Shown piece after piece: positions 1-5,342 of a stretch of DNA of 5,342 bases (its first letter is position 1; each line of letters starts with the position of its first letter). The notes below the pieces were generated by a model. It worked only from the letters and a program-made list of their open reading frames with translations. It was not told where the DNA came from and did no database searches. A program made the translations under genes and the position numbers. The stretch is from Microbacteriaceae bacterium (lineage in GTDB: Bacteria > Actinomycetota > Actinomycetes > Actinomycetales > Microbacteriaceae), in contig JAHEGA010000065.1 in the NCBI GenBank assembly GCA_024639925.1, positions 1 to 5,342 on the forward strand. The letters run 5' to 3'.

Positions 1-212
1 ACCGTGGATTGCATTCGAGCGTGCTCGAGAGCTCGGGAAAGCTCGTCCACTGTTTGCGGACGGAAAGCATTGCGCACTTCTGGTCGATCAAAAGCTACTC
101 GTGCAATGGCCCGGTCTTCGCTCAGGTGGTAGGTGATGTCCTCACAATCCTCAAACCCCTCGACGGCACGCCACAGCGCTTCGTCAAAGAGGGGTGAGGG
201 TGCGTCAGCCAT
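1..212 (-). CDS. menB: 1,4-dihydroxy-2-naphthoyl-CoA synthase (MenB), N-terminal part, truncated by window edge
   Basis: Only the first 70 codons are in the window; the gene continues past position 1. The reverse strand from the ATG at 212-210 reads without a stop and begins MADAPSPLFDEALW. It then contains DITYHL (about residues 29-34), a short basic segment, and FDRPEVRNAFRP followed by TVDELSRALEHAR. This is the recognisable N-terminus of MenB, a crotonase-fold enzyme that cyclises o-succinylbenzoyl-CoA to 1,4-dihydroxy-2-naphthoyl-CoA in cytoplasmic menaquinone synthesis. The arginine-rich RPEVRNAF segment lies in the CoA-binding N-terminal region of the family. The later catalytic residues are outside the window and cannot be checked. 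It is divergent from menC, which supplies o-succinylbenzoate two steps earlier in the same pathway. There is no Shine-Dalgarno sequence before the ATG, but a TAGGCT hexamer ends 6 bases upstream, so a leaderless transcript is plausible. Another crotonase is unlikely given the MenB-type motif and the menC neighbour. Confidence 0.93.
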   Translation of the reverse strand, partial: MADAPSPLFDEALWRAVEGFEDCEDITYHLSEDRAIARVAFDRPEVRNAFRPQTVDELSRALEHARMQST

Positions 213-218
213 GTTCTA

Positions 219-224
219 AGCCTA
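219..224 (-). promoter_or_regulatory. Candidate -10 element for menB (leaderless start)
   Basis: On the minus strand TAGGCT fits the TANNNT pattern of actinobacterial housekeeping -10 hexamers. Its last base is 7 positions before the A of the menB ATG, which is the spacing expected if transcription starts at the ATG itself. No convincing -35 hexamer is visible 16-18 bp further upstream (around 241-248), and no ribosome binding site precedes the ATG. Both absences are common for leaderless actinobacterial genes. This is a pattern match only. Confidence 0.35.
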
Positions 225-228
225 CGGT
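223..228 (+). promoter_or_regulatory. Candidate -10 element for menC
   Basis: TACGGT on the plus strand fits TANNNT and would place a transcription start near 235, giving a leader of about 19 nt before the menC ATG at 254. It shares two bases with the candidate menB -10 on the other strand, so the two promoters would be back to back and mutually exclusive for polymerase. No clear -35 is seen near 200-205. It is the only TANNNT match I noted in the gap for this direction, and support is weak. Confidence 0.25.
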
Positions 229-253
229 GCCACGGGCGTGGAACACTGAGGGA

Positions 254-1255
254 ATGAGTGGTCCCGACCTTGCTGCACTCCGCGCGAGTGCACACGTGGT
301 CTCGATTCCCTTGAACAGTCCTTTTCGCGGATTGCTCCACCGAGAAGCCGTCATCTTCGCCGGGCCTGCAGGCCCCGCCGAGTGGAGCCCTTTTGTTGAG
401 TACAGCGATGAGGAGGCCGCGCGGTGGCTTGCCAGCGCGGTCGAGCAGGGATGGAACCCTGTCTCTACTGATCTAGCGCTTCCCACAACGATTCGCGTCA
501 ACGGAACGGTGCCTGCCGTGGCGGCCTCCGAAGTGGGAGCGCTCATCGAACACGCTGGTCACCCGAGAACCGTCAAGGTGAAGGTCGGCGGTCCTGGAAC
601 AACACTGACGCACGACGTTGCTCGTGTCACGGAGGCCAGGCGCGCACTAGGGCCAACAGGTCGACTCCGGATCGATGCCAACGGCTCCTGGAGCGTCGAT
701 GAGGCGGAACACGCGATCCGGGCCATGGAGCATCTCGATCTGGAATACGTGGAACAACCCGTTGAATCGCTTGAGGACATGGTGGACATCCGCGCCCGCA
801 TCAGCCGAATGGGAATCCCGGTGGCAGCGGATGAGAGTATCCGCCGCTGGTCAGATCTTGACCAGGTGATCGCGGCAGAAGCCTGCGACATCGTGGTGCT
901 GAAAGTACAGCCCCTGGGAGGAATTCGGGCGACAGAAGCGCTCATCCAACAAGCGGAAGACGCGGGCATAGGCGTCGTTCTCTCCAGCGCACTCGACACC
1001 AGCGTGGGACTGCATCAGGCCGGTCTGCTTCAAGCGCGTCGCGAAGCTGCGCACCCAGACGCACTCGATGCGGGCCTGGGAACAGGCAGCTTTCTGGCCC
1101 GAGACGTTGTGGTCGAACCGCTTGTGGCACACGGGGGTCACCTGACCCTTGCGCCGCTGGAGCTAGACAGCAGCGCGCTGGCCGATCTCACCGCACCACC
1201 GGAGCGACGGGACTGGTGGCTTCAGCGCCTGGAGCGCTGCTGGGGATTGGTTTAG
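254..1255 (+). CDS. menC: o-succinylbenzoate synthase (MenC)
   Basis: This 333-residue enolase-superfamily enzyme dehydrates SHCHC to o-succinylbenzoate in cytoplasmic menaquinone synthesis. The N-terminal capping domain (about 1-95) carries PFRGLLHREA and FVEYSDEEAARWL, typical of the actinobacterial type. The barrel shows, in order, the KVK motif (K108, K110) for proton abstraction, three metal ligands at D141 (RIDAN), E167 (VEQP) and D193 (AADES), and K217 (VLKVQPLGG) as the opposite-face lysine. All expected catalytic residues are therefore present. I chose ATG 254 over an in-frame GTG at 194, because the protein family begins near here and the GTG would run 19 bp into menB. The only purine-rich stretch, GAGGG at 248-252, lies one base from the ATG, too close for a normal Shine-Dalgarno site. 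It is divergent from menB and convergent with ccsB, whose stop codon overlaps its TAG. A related dipeptide epimerase is possible but unlikely beside menB. Confidence 0.95.
   Translation: MSGPDLAALRASAHVVSIPLNSPFRGLLHREAVIFAGPAGPAEWSPFVEYSDEEAARWLASAVEQGWNPVSTDLALPTTIRVNGTVPAVAASEVGALIEHAGHPRTVKVKVGGPGTTLTHDVARVTEARRALGPTGRLRIDANGSWSVDEAEHAIRAMEHLDLEYVEQPVESLEDMVDIRARISRMGIPVAADESIRRWSDLDQVIAAEACDIVVLKVQPLGGIRATEALIQQAEDAGIGVVLSSALDTSVGLHQAGLLQARREAAHPDALDAGLGTGSFLARDVVVEPLVAHGGHLTLAPLELDSSALADLTAPPERRDWWLQRLERCWGLV
1223..1239. repeat. Perfect 6-bp inverted repeat at the 3' end of menC
   Basis: CAGCGC at 1223-1228 and GCGCTG at 1234-1239 are exact reverse complements separated by CTGGA. They would form a GC-rich hairpin about 15 bases before the overlapping menC/ccsB stop codons. 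On the plus strand the following bases (CTGGGGATTGGTTTAG) are not a U-tract, and on the minus strand no T-run follows either. It is therefore not a canonical intrinsic terminator, although it sits where one would be needed. The repeat is seen directly, its function is unknown, and it may simply reflect menC codons (QRLERC). Confidence 0.4.
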
Positions 1256-2178
1256 AGCCCGGAGTACGAGTGCAAACCGGTGAAGGCAATGTTCACCACG
1301 GTGTAGTTGAACAACACGGCCCCAAAACCCACGATGCCCAGGATCGCGGAGCGCGAGCCGCGCCAGCCGCGTGTGGCACGAGCGTGAATATACCCGGCGA
1401 ATAGCACCCAGATGATGAACGTCCAGACCTCTTTGGTGTCCCAGCCCCAGTAACGACCCCATGCACGCTCAGCCCAAATGGCCCCGGCGATCAAGGTAAA
1501 GCTCCACAGCACGAAACCAATCACGTTCAAGCGATACGCCAGCGACTCCAGCACGCTGGCTGAGGGAATCGTCTTCATGAGCTTCGCGCGGGCCATTTCG
1601 CGCGCCTCTAAGCGCGCGCGAATCAACTGGAAGATCGAGAGTCCCGCTCCCAGAGCAAAGAACGCCGTCGCCAAGCTGGCGACAAAGACGTGAATGACCA
1701 ACCACCCCGACTGCAACGCCGGGGGGAGCGGCACAACGTCGACATAAAAGTTGACGGTGACAATTCCCAATGCCAACAGGACAAACCCCGACACGAAGGC
1801 CCCGAGGTAGGCGAGGTCCCGCCAGAGAAGGGCCCCCAAGAACACCGCGACAATCAGGACAGACGCCGTCAGCCCGAATTCGAACATGTTGGCCCAGGGA
1901 ACGCGATTCGCGGCAATCCCACGGGCGAGTGTTGCCAACAGGTGGAAGACAAAGCCCAAGACCAGCAACACGATGGCAATGCGCTGATATCCGCGCCGCT
2001 GCTCACCGACAGGAGCCTCAGCGTTCTCGGCGGGAGGAGCGCTCCCGCCCGCCATCACCAGAGCGGGGGTGGAAGCGGATCGTTTCGCCAAGTCGAAGGT
2101 GAAGAAGAGAAAGGAGGCGGTGTACACCAACATGGCGGAATACACACCGAGGAGTGACAGAGACGCGATATCGGTCAT
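1252..2178 (-). CDS. ccsB: System II cytochrome c biogenesis protein CcsB (CcsA/ResC family, haem handling)
   Basis: This 308-residue polytopic membrane protein is the haem-presenting partner of ResB in System II cytochrome c maturation. It has about eight hydrophobic segments (roughly 8-28, 67-88, 101-118, 122-142, 158-184, 217-235, 250-265, 279-296). The tryptophan-rich WWD haem-binding motif lies at 240-252 (W240, W244, W246, D247, W252). Histidines at H163, H265 and H303 have spacings close to the P-His1, TM-His2 and P-His2 haem ligands of fused CcsBA proteins as I recall them; H79 is an additional membrane histidine. A low-complexity Ala/Pro/Gly loop (about 34-62) lies after the first membrane segment. 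Its ATG overlaps the resB stop as ATGA (2178-2175), with only a weak GGAAA upstream, so translation is probably coupled to resB. Its TAA overlaps the menC TAG on the opposite strand. The family is also called CcsA or ResC; identity is firm and only the naming varies. Confidence 0.95.
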   Translation of the reverse strand: MTDIASLSLLGVYSAMLVYTASFLFFTFDLAKRSASTPALVMAGGSAPPAENAEAPVGEQRRGYQRIAIVLLVLGFVFHLLATLARGIAANRVPWANMFEFGLTASVLIVAVFLGALLWRDLAYLGAFVSGFVLLALGIVTVNFYVDVVPLPPALQSGWLVIHVFVASLATAFFALGAGLSIFQLIRARLEAREMARAKLMKTIPSASVLESLAYRLNVIGFVLWSFTLIAGAIWAERAWGRYWGWDTKEVWTFIIWVLFAGYIHARATRGWRGSRSAILGIVGFGAVLFNYTVVNIAFTGLHSYSGL

Positions 2179-3767
2179 GATGTTTCCAGTTTAGATTTTG
2201 CTCCCTGAGAGAAATCAGCGACCAGTCGCTCTAACTCGCGCTCGAGACCGGGGTCATCGCCCCGGGCAAGCACCGCAAATTCCACCGTGGAATGCCCGCT
2301 CTTGCCGGGCACCACTCGAATCCATGCTCGACGACGTGTCACGAAGAGGGAGACCACCAGTCCCGCCATGATGAGCAGCGCTGAGACCGCCACGGGAAGC
2401 TGAGTGGGGTCACGGTGGATATCGACACTCACGAACCTGGGGAGGGACGTAAATTCCACGGTCCCCATTCCATTGGGCAAATCAGCGCTCTGGCCAAGCC
2501 CCATCACCAGCGATGTCTGGCCTGTGTCCCCGCCGGTCAACTGGGTCAATTCATCGGTGTCGAGGGAGTACACGTTCCTCGGCACACCTTCGTTCAAACC
2601 CAGATCACCGGAGAACACATTGAAGGTCAGAAGTGGCTGATCGGGCTCCGGATACACCGAGGTGAAGGCCCCCGACTCCAAGGCAACCGCGGAGGGGTAA
2701 AAGAATCCCACCAAACCCAGCTGCTCGGAGAGACCATCCGGCAATTTGACGATGCCCAAGCTCGTCAGGTTCGAATCTTGGGGCAAAAAGGCCACAGGCT
2801 GACTAAACACCACATCCCCCGAAGCTGAGGTCACCGTCACCCAGGGGGCAAAGCCGTTACCCAACAGGTAGACCGTGGTGCCGTCCACTGCAAGCGGTTC
2901 GTTCACTCGAATCTGCCGATCGAGCGACTCGCCCTCTCTCGTCAGCGTGACGTTCGCCACAAAATCCAGCGGGTTCGCGCGACCACTGGCTAAATCAAAT
3001 TGATAGGTCGGTACGAAACTTTCCAAGCCCAACGAGTAGGGAGCTAGGGCTGTTTCCCGGAAAAACTGACCGGGGTTGAAACTGTCATAGCTCGTCAACT
3101 GGTTGGTGAAACTTTGGCCCTCCACGATCACCCGCTGGCCTTGATATTTGAAACCCGTTCCCAGACCCAGCGCCACCAGAATCCCCACGAGGGCGAAGTG
3201 AAATACCAAGTTGGCGGTTTCCCGCAAATACCCGCGCTCACCGGCAGCACCATCGGGCTGGTTTGCCACTCGATAGCCTGCCCCCCGCAGCACAGCGGTG
3301 GCTCGCTCCTGCAGGACAGTGGCCTGACCCTCCACGCTTTCGCTTCGGAAGTGCTCGAGCCGGTTCAAGTTCTTCGGTGTGGGCGGTGGTGGTTGACGCA
3401 GCGCCTTTAGGTGATGGCTTGTCCGAGGAAGGATGCACCCAATCAGCGAAACAAACAGCAGTAAGTAAATAGATGAGAACCAAATGGAGGTAAACGTGTC
3501 GAACAGTTGGAAAGCGTCGAGGACCGCAAACAGTTCCGGATCATCTCGCTTGAACTGGATGACCCCGTTCGGGTTACTGGAGCGCTGAGGGACGAGAGAA
3601 CCCGGAATCGCGGCAAGCGCCAGCAATAACAACAGCACCAGAGCGGTCCGCATACTGGTGAGCTGGCGCCAAATAAAACGTCGCCAGCCATCCAGCCCCA
3701 ACCGAGGTTGCTGAATTTTCTGCTCTGGTTCGCTGTCGTGAAAATCAGAGGGGCGTAGTGGTTCCAC
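2175..3767 (-). CDS. resB: Cytochrome c biogenesis protein ResB
   Basis: This 530-residue membrane protein works with CcsB to deliver haem across the membrane and attach it to apocytochrome c. Four hydrophobic segments (about 39-58, 98-112, 187-204, 456-476) flank a long extracytoplasmic domain (about 205-455), the usual ResB topology. Family features include WRQLTSMRTALVLLLLLALA followed by PGSLVPQR near the N-terminus, a proline-rich cytoplasmic linker PPPPTP (126-131), and H190 in the third membrane segment (NLVFHFALVG), the position of the conserved ResB membrane histidine. A charged cytoplasmic tail follows the last segment. The GTG at 3767 is chosen because an in-frame TGA lies directly upstream at 3773-3771 and a very strong ribosome binding site precedes it. 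The next ATG (residue 39) would remove the conserved N-terminus. The start lies 23 bp inside ccdA and the stop overlaps ccsB. Length and motifs are normal, with no sign of damage. Confidence 0.95.
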   Translation of the reverse strand: MEPLRPSDFHDSEPEQKIQQPRLGLDGWRRFIWRQLTSMRTALVLLLLLALAAIPGSLVPQRSSNPNGVIQFKRDDPELFAVLDAFQLFDTFTSIWFSSIYLLLFVSLIGCILPRTSHHLKALRQPPPPTPKNLNRLEHFRSESVEGQATVLQERATAVLRGAGYRVANQPDGAAGERGYLRETANLVFHFALVGILVALGLGTGFKYQGQRVIVEGQSFTNQLTSYDSFNPGQFFRETALAPYSLGLESFVPTYQFDLASGRANPLDFVANVTLTREGESLDRQIRVNEPLAVDGTTVYLLGNGFAPWVTVTSASGDVVFSQPVAFLPQDSNLTSLGIVKLPDGLSEQLGLVGFFYPSAVALESGAFTSVYPEPDQPLLTFNVFSGDLGLNEGVPRNVYSLDTDELTQLTGGDTGQTSLVMGLGQSADLPNGMGTVEFTSLPRFVSVDIHRDPTQLPVAVSALLIMAGLVVSLFVTRRRAWIRVVPGKSGHSTVEFAVLARGDDPGLERELERLVADFSQGAKSKLETS

Positions 3768-4488
3768 TGATCACCGCCTGAAGACTTGTCATCCAGATTT
3801 GCCACAACCCAGAGACCATGGCCACCCCAATCGCCATCAGCATCACACCGCCGGCGATATTGATCGCGCGGATGTGACGCTTCAGCCAGGCAACAGCACC
3901 GGTCACCCAGCTAAACCCGAGAGCAATCAACAGGAAGGGAACCCCTAAGCCCACGCAGTACGCGATAGCCAAGGTGACTGCCCGGGGAATGTCCCCAACG
4001 GTCAACGCCAAGGTGTTGATTGCCACCAGTGTCGGCCCGATGCAGGGGGCCCAGCCCAGACCGAAAACGACACCCAAAATCGGGGCACCCACGTAGCCGC
4101 TGGTGCTGGCCACGGGCAATTTCACCGCCTGCTGAAGGAACGACACCTGCCCGATGAAGACAAACCCCATCAGGATGACCAACAATCCGGCCACGCGGAC
4201 AATCACGTCGATCCAGCTCACCAGCGCCGCGCCAAGGGCCGCAAACGCCACCGAGAAACTGATGAAGATCGTGGAGAAACCGGCGATGAAAAGCAATACT
4301 CCGATCACCAGACGGCGGGTGGGCTTGGCCGTTTGGTCACCCGCACGAAAACCGCCGACATAGCCGAGGTACCCCGGCACCAGAGGAAGAACACAGGGCG
4401 AAGCGAAGGCCACGAACCCCGCGGCGATCGCCAAGGGCAAAGCAGCGAGGAGGGGGCCCGAAAACACCACCTCGCCGACGCTACTCAT
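3745..4488 (-). CDS. ccdA: Cytochrome c biogenesis protein CcdA (transmembrane thiol-disulfide reductant transporter)
   Basis: This 247-residue polytopic protein passes electrons from cytoplasmic thioredoxin through a membrane dithiol pair to extracytoplasmic thioredoxin-like proteins. Two symmetry-related halves each carry the family cysteine motif: FASPCVLPLVPGYLGY with C32, and GLGWAPCIGP with C149. About six hydrophobic segments are visible, the usual CcdA count. The preferred start is ATG 4488, preceded by GGAGGG (4496-4491); it overlaps the end of the resA-like gene by 8 bp. A longer in-frame reading from a TTG at 4512 adds eight residues (MRTLFRRA) and a 32-bp overlap, and has less support. 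The last 23 bp are shared with resB. A third cysteine, C178, lies in a later membrane segment and is probably not part of the redox pair. The position between its likely redox partner and resB fits a dedicated role in cytochrome c maturation. Confidence 0.94.
   Translation of the reverse strand: MSSVGEVVFSGPLLAALPLAIAAGFVAFASPCVLPLVPGYLGYVGGFRAGDQTAKPTRRLVIGVLLFIAGFSTIFISFSVAFAALGAALVSWIDVIVRVAGLLVILMGFVFIGQVSFLQQAVKLPVASTSGYVGAPILGVVFGLGWAPCIGPTLVAINTLALTVGDIPRAVTLAIAYCVGLGVPFLLIALGFSWVTGAVAWLKRHIRAINIAGGVMLMAIGVAMVSGLWQIWMTSLQAVISGTTTPL
3769..3779 (-). promoter_or_regulatory. Strong Shine-Dalgarno of resB inside ccdA
   Basis: The minus strand reads AGGCGGTGATC, which matches 10 of 11 bases of AGGAGGTGATC, the sequence complementary to the conserved 3' end of 16S rRNA. 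The AGGCGG core ends 6 bases before the GTG at 3767. It is encoded within ccdA codons for Q-A-V-I-S near the C-terminus. It fixes the resB start and indicates that resB is initiated efficiently in its own right rather than only by coupling to ccdA. Confidence 0.8.
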
Positions 4489-5077
4489 TGCCCTCCGAAA
4501 GAGCGTCCTCAATCATTTCACGCAGGATGTTTGGCTCACTCAAGACACCGGAGATGCGAGATGCCACTCGACCGTCCGAATCCACCACCAAAGTGGTGGG
4601 GACGGCATTGGGCGCTACGGTGCCGGAAAAGGCCAGCCGGACACTGCCGGTATTGGCATCCATAATCGAGGGATAGCTCACACCAAACTCGTTAGCAAAG
4701 GCGAGTGCGGTGGGTGCCTGGTCGAGAATGTTGACGCCCAGAAACACGACTCCCTGATCCCGGTATTCCTGGTGAATAGCCTCAAGATCTGCTGCCTCAA
4801 TGCGGCACGGTGGGCACCCTGCGTACCAAAAGTTGACGACGACAACCTCACCGTCAACCTCGGAGCTAGAAAAAAACCCCCCGGTGTCGAGGTCGCCTTC
4901 GAACACCACGGGTTCCCCGCGGGACTCCGCGGCAAGAATCGTAATCGCACCATCACCCGAAATGTAGTTTTGTCCGCTTCCAGATCGGTACTGCTCGGCC
5001 AGCGAGTCAGCACCCGATGAACAGGCGGCCAAGACCAGCCCCAGCGCAAGAAGTCCTGCTGCTTTGGCTGCTTTCAC
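4481..5077 (-). CDS. resA: ResA/TlpA-like thioredoxin-fold lipoprotein (apocytochrome c disulfide reductant)
   Basis: This 198-residue exported thiol-disulfide oxidoreductase is expected to keep the CXXCH cysteines of apocytochrome c reduced before haem attachment. The N-terminus is a lipoprotein signal: basic residues (MKAAK), a hydrophobic core, and a lipobox LAAC with the acylated cysteine at C19. The thioredoxin fold follows. VVVVNFWYAGCPPCR holds the CPPC active site (C88, C91), VFLGVNILDQ is the next strand, and NAVPTTLVVD holds the cis-proline (P160), followed by the DSDGRV turn. The GTG at 5077 directly abuts the TAG of the upstream phosphatase gene, with GGGAG (5090-5086) about 8 bases upstream. 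It overlaps ccdA, whose product is its probable electron donor. A run of six G and seven T at 4882-4870 lies in codons 67-71. Assignment to the ResA/TlpA family is firm; ResA as specific role follows from operon context. Confidence 0.9.
   Translation of the reverse strand: MKAAKAAGLLALGLVLAACSSGADSLAEQYRSGSGQNYISGDGAITILAAESRGEPVVFEGDLDTGGFFSSSEVDGEVVVVNFWYAGCPPCRIEAADLEAIHQEYRDQGVVFLGVNILDQAPTALAFANEFGVSYPSIMDANTGSVRLAFSGTVAPNAVPTTLVVDSDGRVASRISGVLSEPNILREMIEDALSEGNE
4491..4496 (-). promoter_or_regulatory. Shine-Dalgarno of ccdA, inside the resA-like gene
   Basis: GGAGGG on the minus strand ends two bases before the ATG at 4488, so the GGAGG core has a short 3-base spacer. It lies in the last codons (S-E-G) of the upstream gene. 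Its presence favours ATG 4488 over the alternative TTG at 4512. The short spacing leaves some doubt about strength, but ribosomes terminating at 4483-4481 would be well placed to reinitiate here. Confidence 0.6.
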
Positions 5078-5342
5078 CTATACCGCTCCCAAATCAATGG
5101 CGTCACTGAGGAGATCTGCCGCCGGCTCTCGGTAGCTTTCTTCTTTCCACTTATCCGACACTTTTTTGATTGTCGTGATGCTCGAGAGTGAGCACCGTCG
5201 CTGATGCGGCATGTGGGGTAGGGGAATTCCTGCAACAGCGCGGTGGAGAATCCAAATGGCGACCTGGTGGGTCACCAACACCACTTCACCCTCATCCACG
5301 GAATTCCAGGCGTCTTCAGCGACTTCAAGCATGCGCTCGGCG
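5078..5342 (-). CDS. Histidine phosphatase family protein (phosphoglycerate-mutase-like), C-terminal part
   Basis: The last 87 complete codons are visible; the 5' part lies beyond the right edge, with an open frame to position 5342. The segment VVLVTHQVAIWILHRAVAGIPL carries the second conserved histidine of the family (codon at 5269-5267). It follows a helix MLEVAEDAW that resembles the stretch preceding this motif in phosphoglycerate-mutase-like proteins, and the tail EESYREPAADLL is also typical. The first catalytic RHG motif is outside the window and cannot be checked. The gene ends with TAG directly against the GTG of the resA-like gene, so it is almost certainly in the same operon. M. 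tuberculosis has a gene of this family (Rv0525) between hemL and the thioredoxin-like gene in the same order. Its substrate and connection to haem or cytochrome c maturation are not known to me, so no symbol is given. Confidence 0.88.
   Translation of the reverse strand, partial: AERMLEVAEDAWNSVDEGEVVLVTHQVAIWILHRAVAGIPLPHMPHQRRCSLSSITTIKKVSDKWKEESYREPAADLLSDAIDLGAV

Noticed and set aside
14..55. Repeated GCTCG/CTCGAG words near the left edge
   Set aside because: They fall in menB codons for the ELSRALEHAR helix. The spacing is irregular and is explained by Leu, Ser, Arg and Glu codons.
559..999. Minus-strand open frame of 146 codons inside menC
   Set aside because: It is antisense to the menC barrel domain, which carries all the catalytic residues. 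The serine- and arginine-rich composition is typical of a shadow frame.
1585..1622. Cluster of GCGCGC-type repeats
   Set aside because: It corresponds to alternating Ala and Arg codons (RARLEAREMARAK) in a ccsB cytoplasmic loop. There is no regular unit length and no dyad that would suggest a binding site.
1690..2157. Long plus-strand open frame antisense to ccsB, rich in Q, R, G and P
   Set aside because: It is the antisense shadow of ccsB, which has clear WWD and histidine motifs. The composition is that of an out-of-frame GC-rich reading and no domain is recognisable.
2112..2194. AGGAGG on the plus strand followed by an ATG at 2132 and a 20-codon frame across the ccsB/resB junction
   Set aside because: The spacer is about 14 bases, too long for normal use. 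The short peptide lacks any recognisable feature, and the purine run is the complement of Phe/Ser codons in ccsB.
4678..5049. Minus-strand 123-codon open frame within the resA-like gene
   Set aside because: It is a shadow in another frame of a gene with a lipobox, CPPC and cis-Pro motifs. It was considered as a slippage product at the G6T7 run, but the product would lack the active site.
1..5342. Search for CRISPR arrays, tRNA or rRNA genes, insertion sequences, attachment sites and defence genes
   Set aside because: No spaced direct repeats, transposase motifs or RNA gene signatures were seen. Nearly every base is accounted for by conserved metabolic and biogenesis genes.

Overview
The window looks like a chromosomal segment of a compactly organised actinobacterium, most plausibly of the Microbacteriaceae type. 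This rests on moderate-to-high G+C (judged by eye, not computed), GTG starts, MenB and MenC sequences of the actinobacterial type, and a gene order histidine phosphatase - ResA/TlpA-like - CcdA - ResB - CcsB. That order matches the hemL-Rv0525-Rv0526-ccdA-resB-ccsA neighbourhood known from Mycobacterium tuberculosis. The genus assignment is inference.

Layout: (1) 1-212, minus strand, the N-terminal part of menB, running off the left edge. (2) 213-253, a 41-bp divergent intergenic region, the only real non-coding gap, with candidate overlapping promoters. (3) 254-1255, plus strand, menC. (4) 1252-5342, minus strand, a five-gene run read from right to left: the C-terminal end of a histidine-phosphatase-family gene (5078-5342, cut by the right edge), a ResA/TlpA-like thioredoxin lipoprotein (4481-5077), ccdA (3745-4488), resB (2175-3767) and ccsB (1252-2178). 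No junction in this run has any intergenic space: abutting TAG/GTG, an 8-bp overlap, a 23-bp overlap and an ATGA overlap. menC and ccsB converge with overlapping stop codons.

Function: menB and menC make the menaquinone naphthoquinone ring. The minus-strand operon is a complete System II cytochrome c maturation module. CcdA moves reducing equivalents across the membrane to the extracytoplasmic CXXC lipoprotein, which keeps apocytochrome haem-binding cysteines reduced. ResB and CcsB together export haem and ligate it to the apocytochrome. Both halves serve the same respiratory chain, with menaquinol as electron donor and c-type cytochromes in the downstream oxidase branch. Every catalytic or haem-handling residue I looked for is present, and no frameshift, mobile element, CRISPR array, tRNA or rRNA was seen. 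I see no previously undescribed system. The points worth a second look concern gene junctions, start codons, a G6T7 homopolymer in the resA-like gene, and the unexplained phosphatase at the head of the operon.
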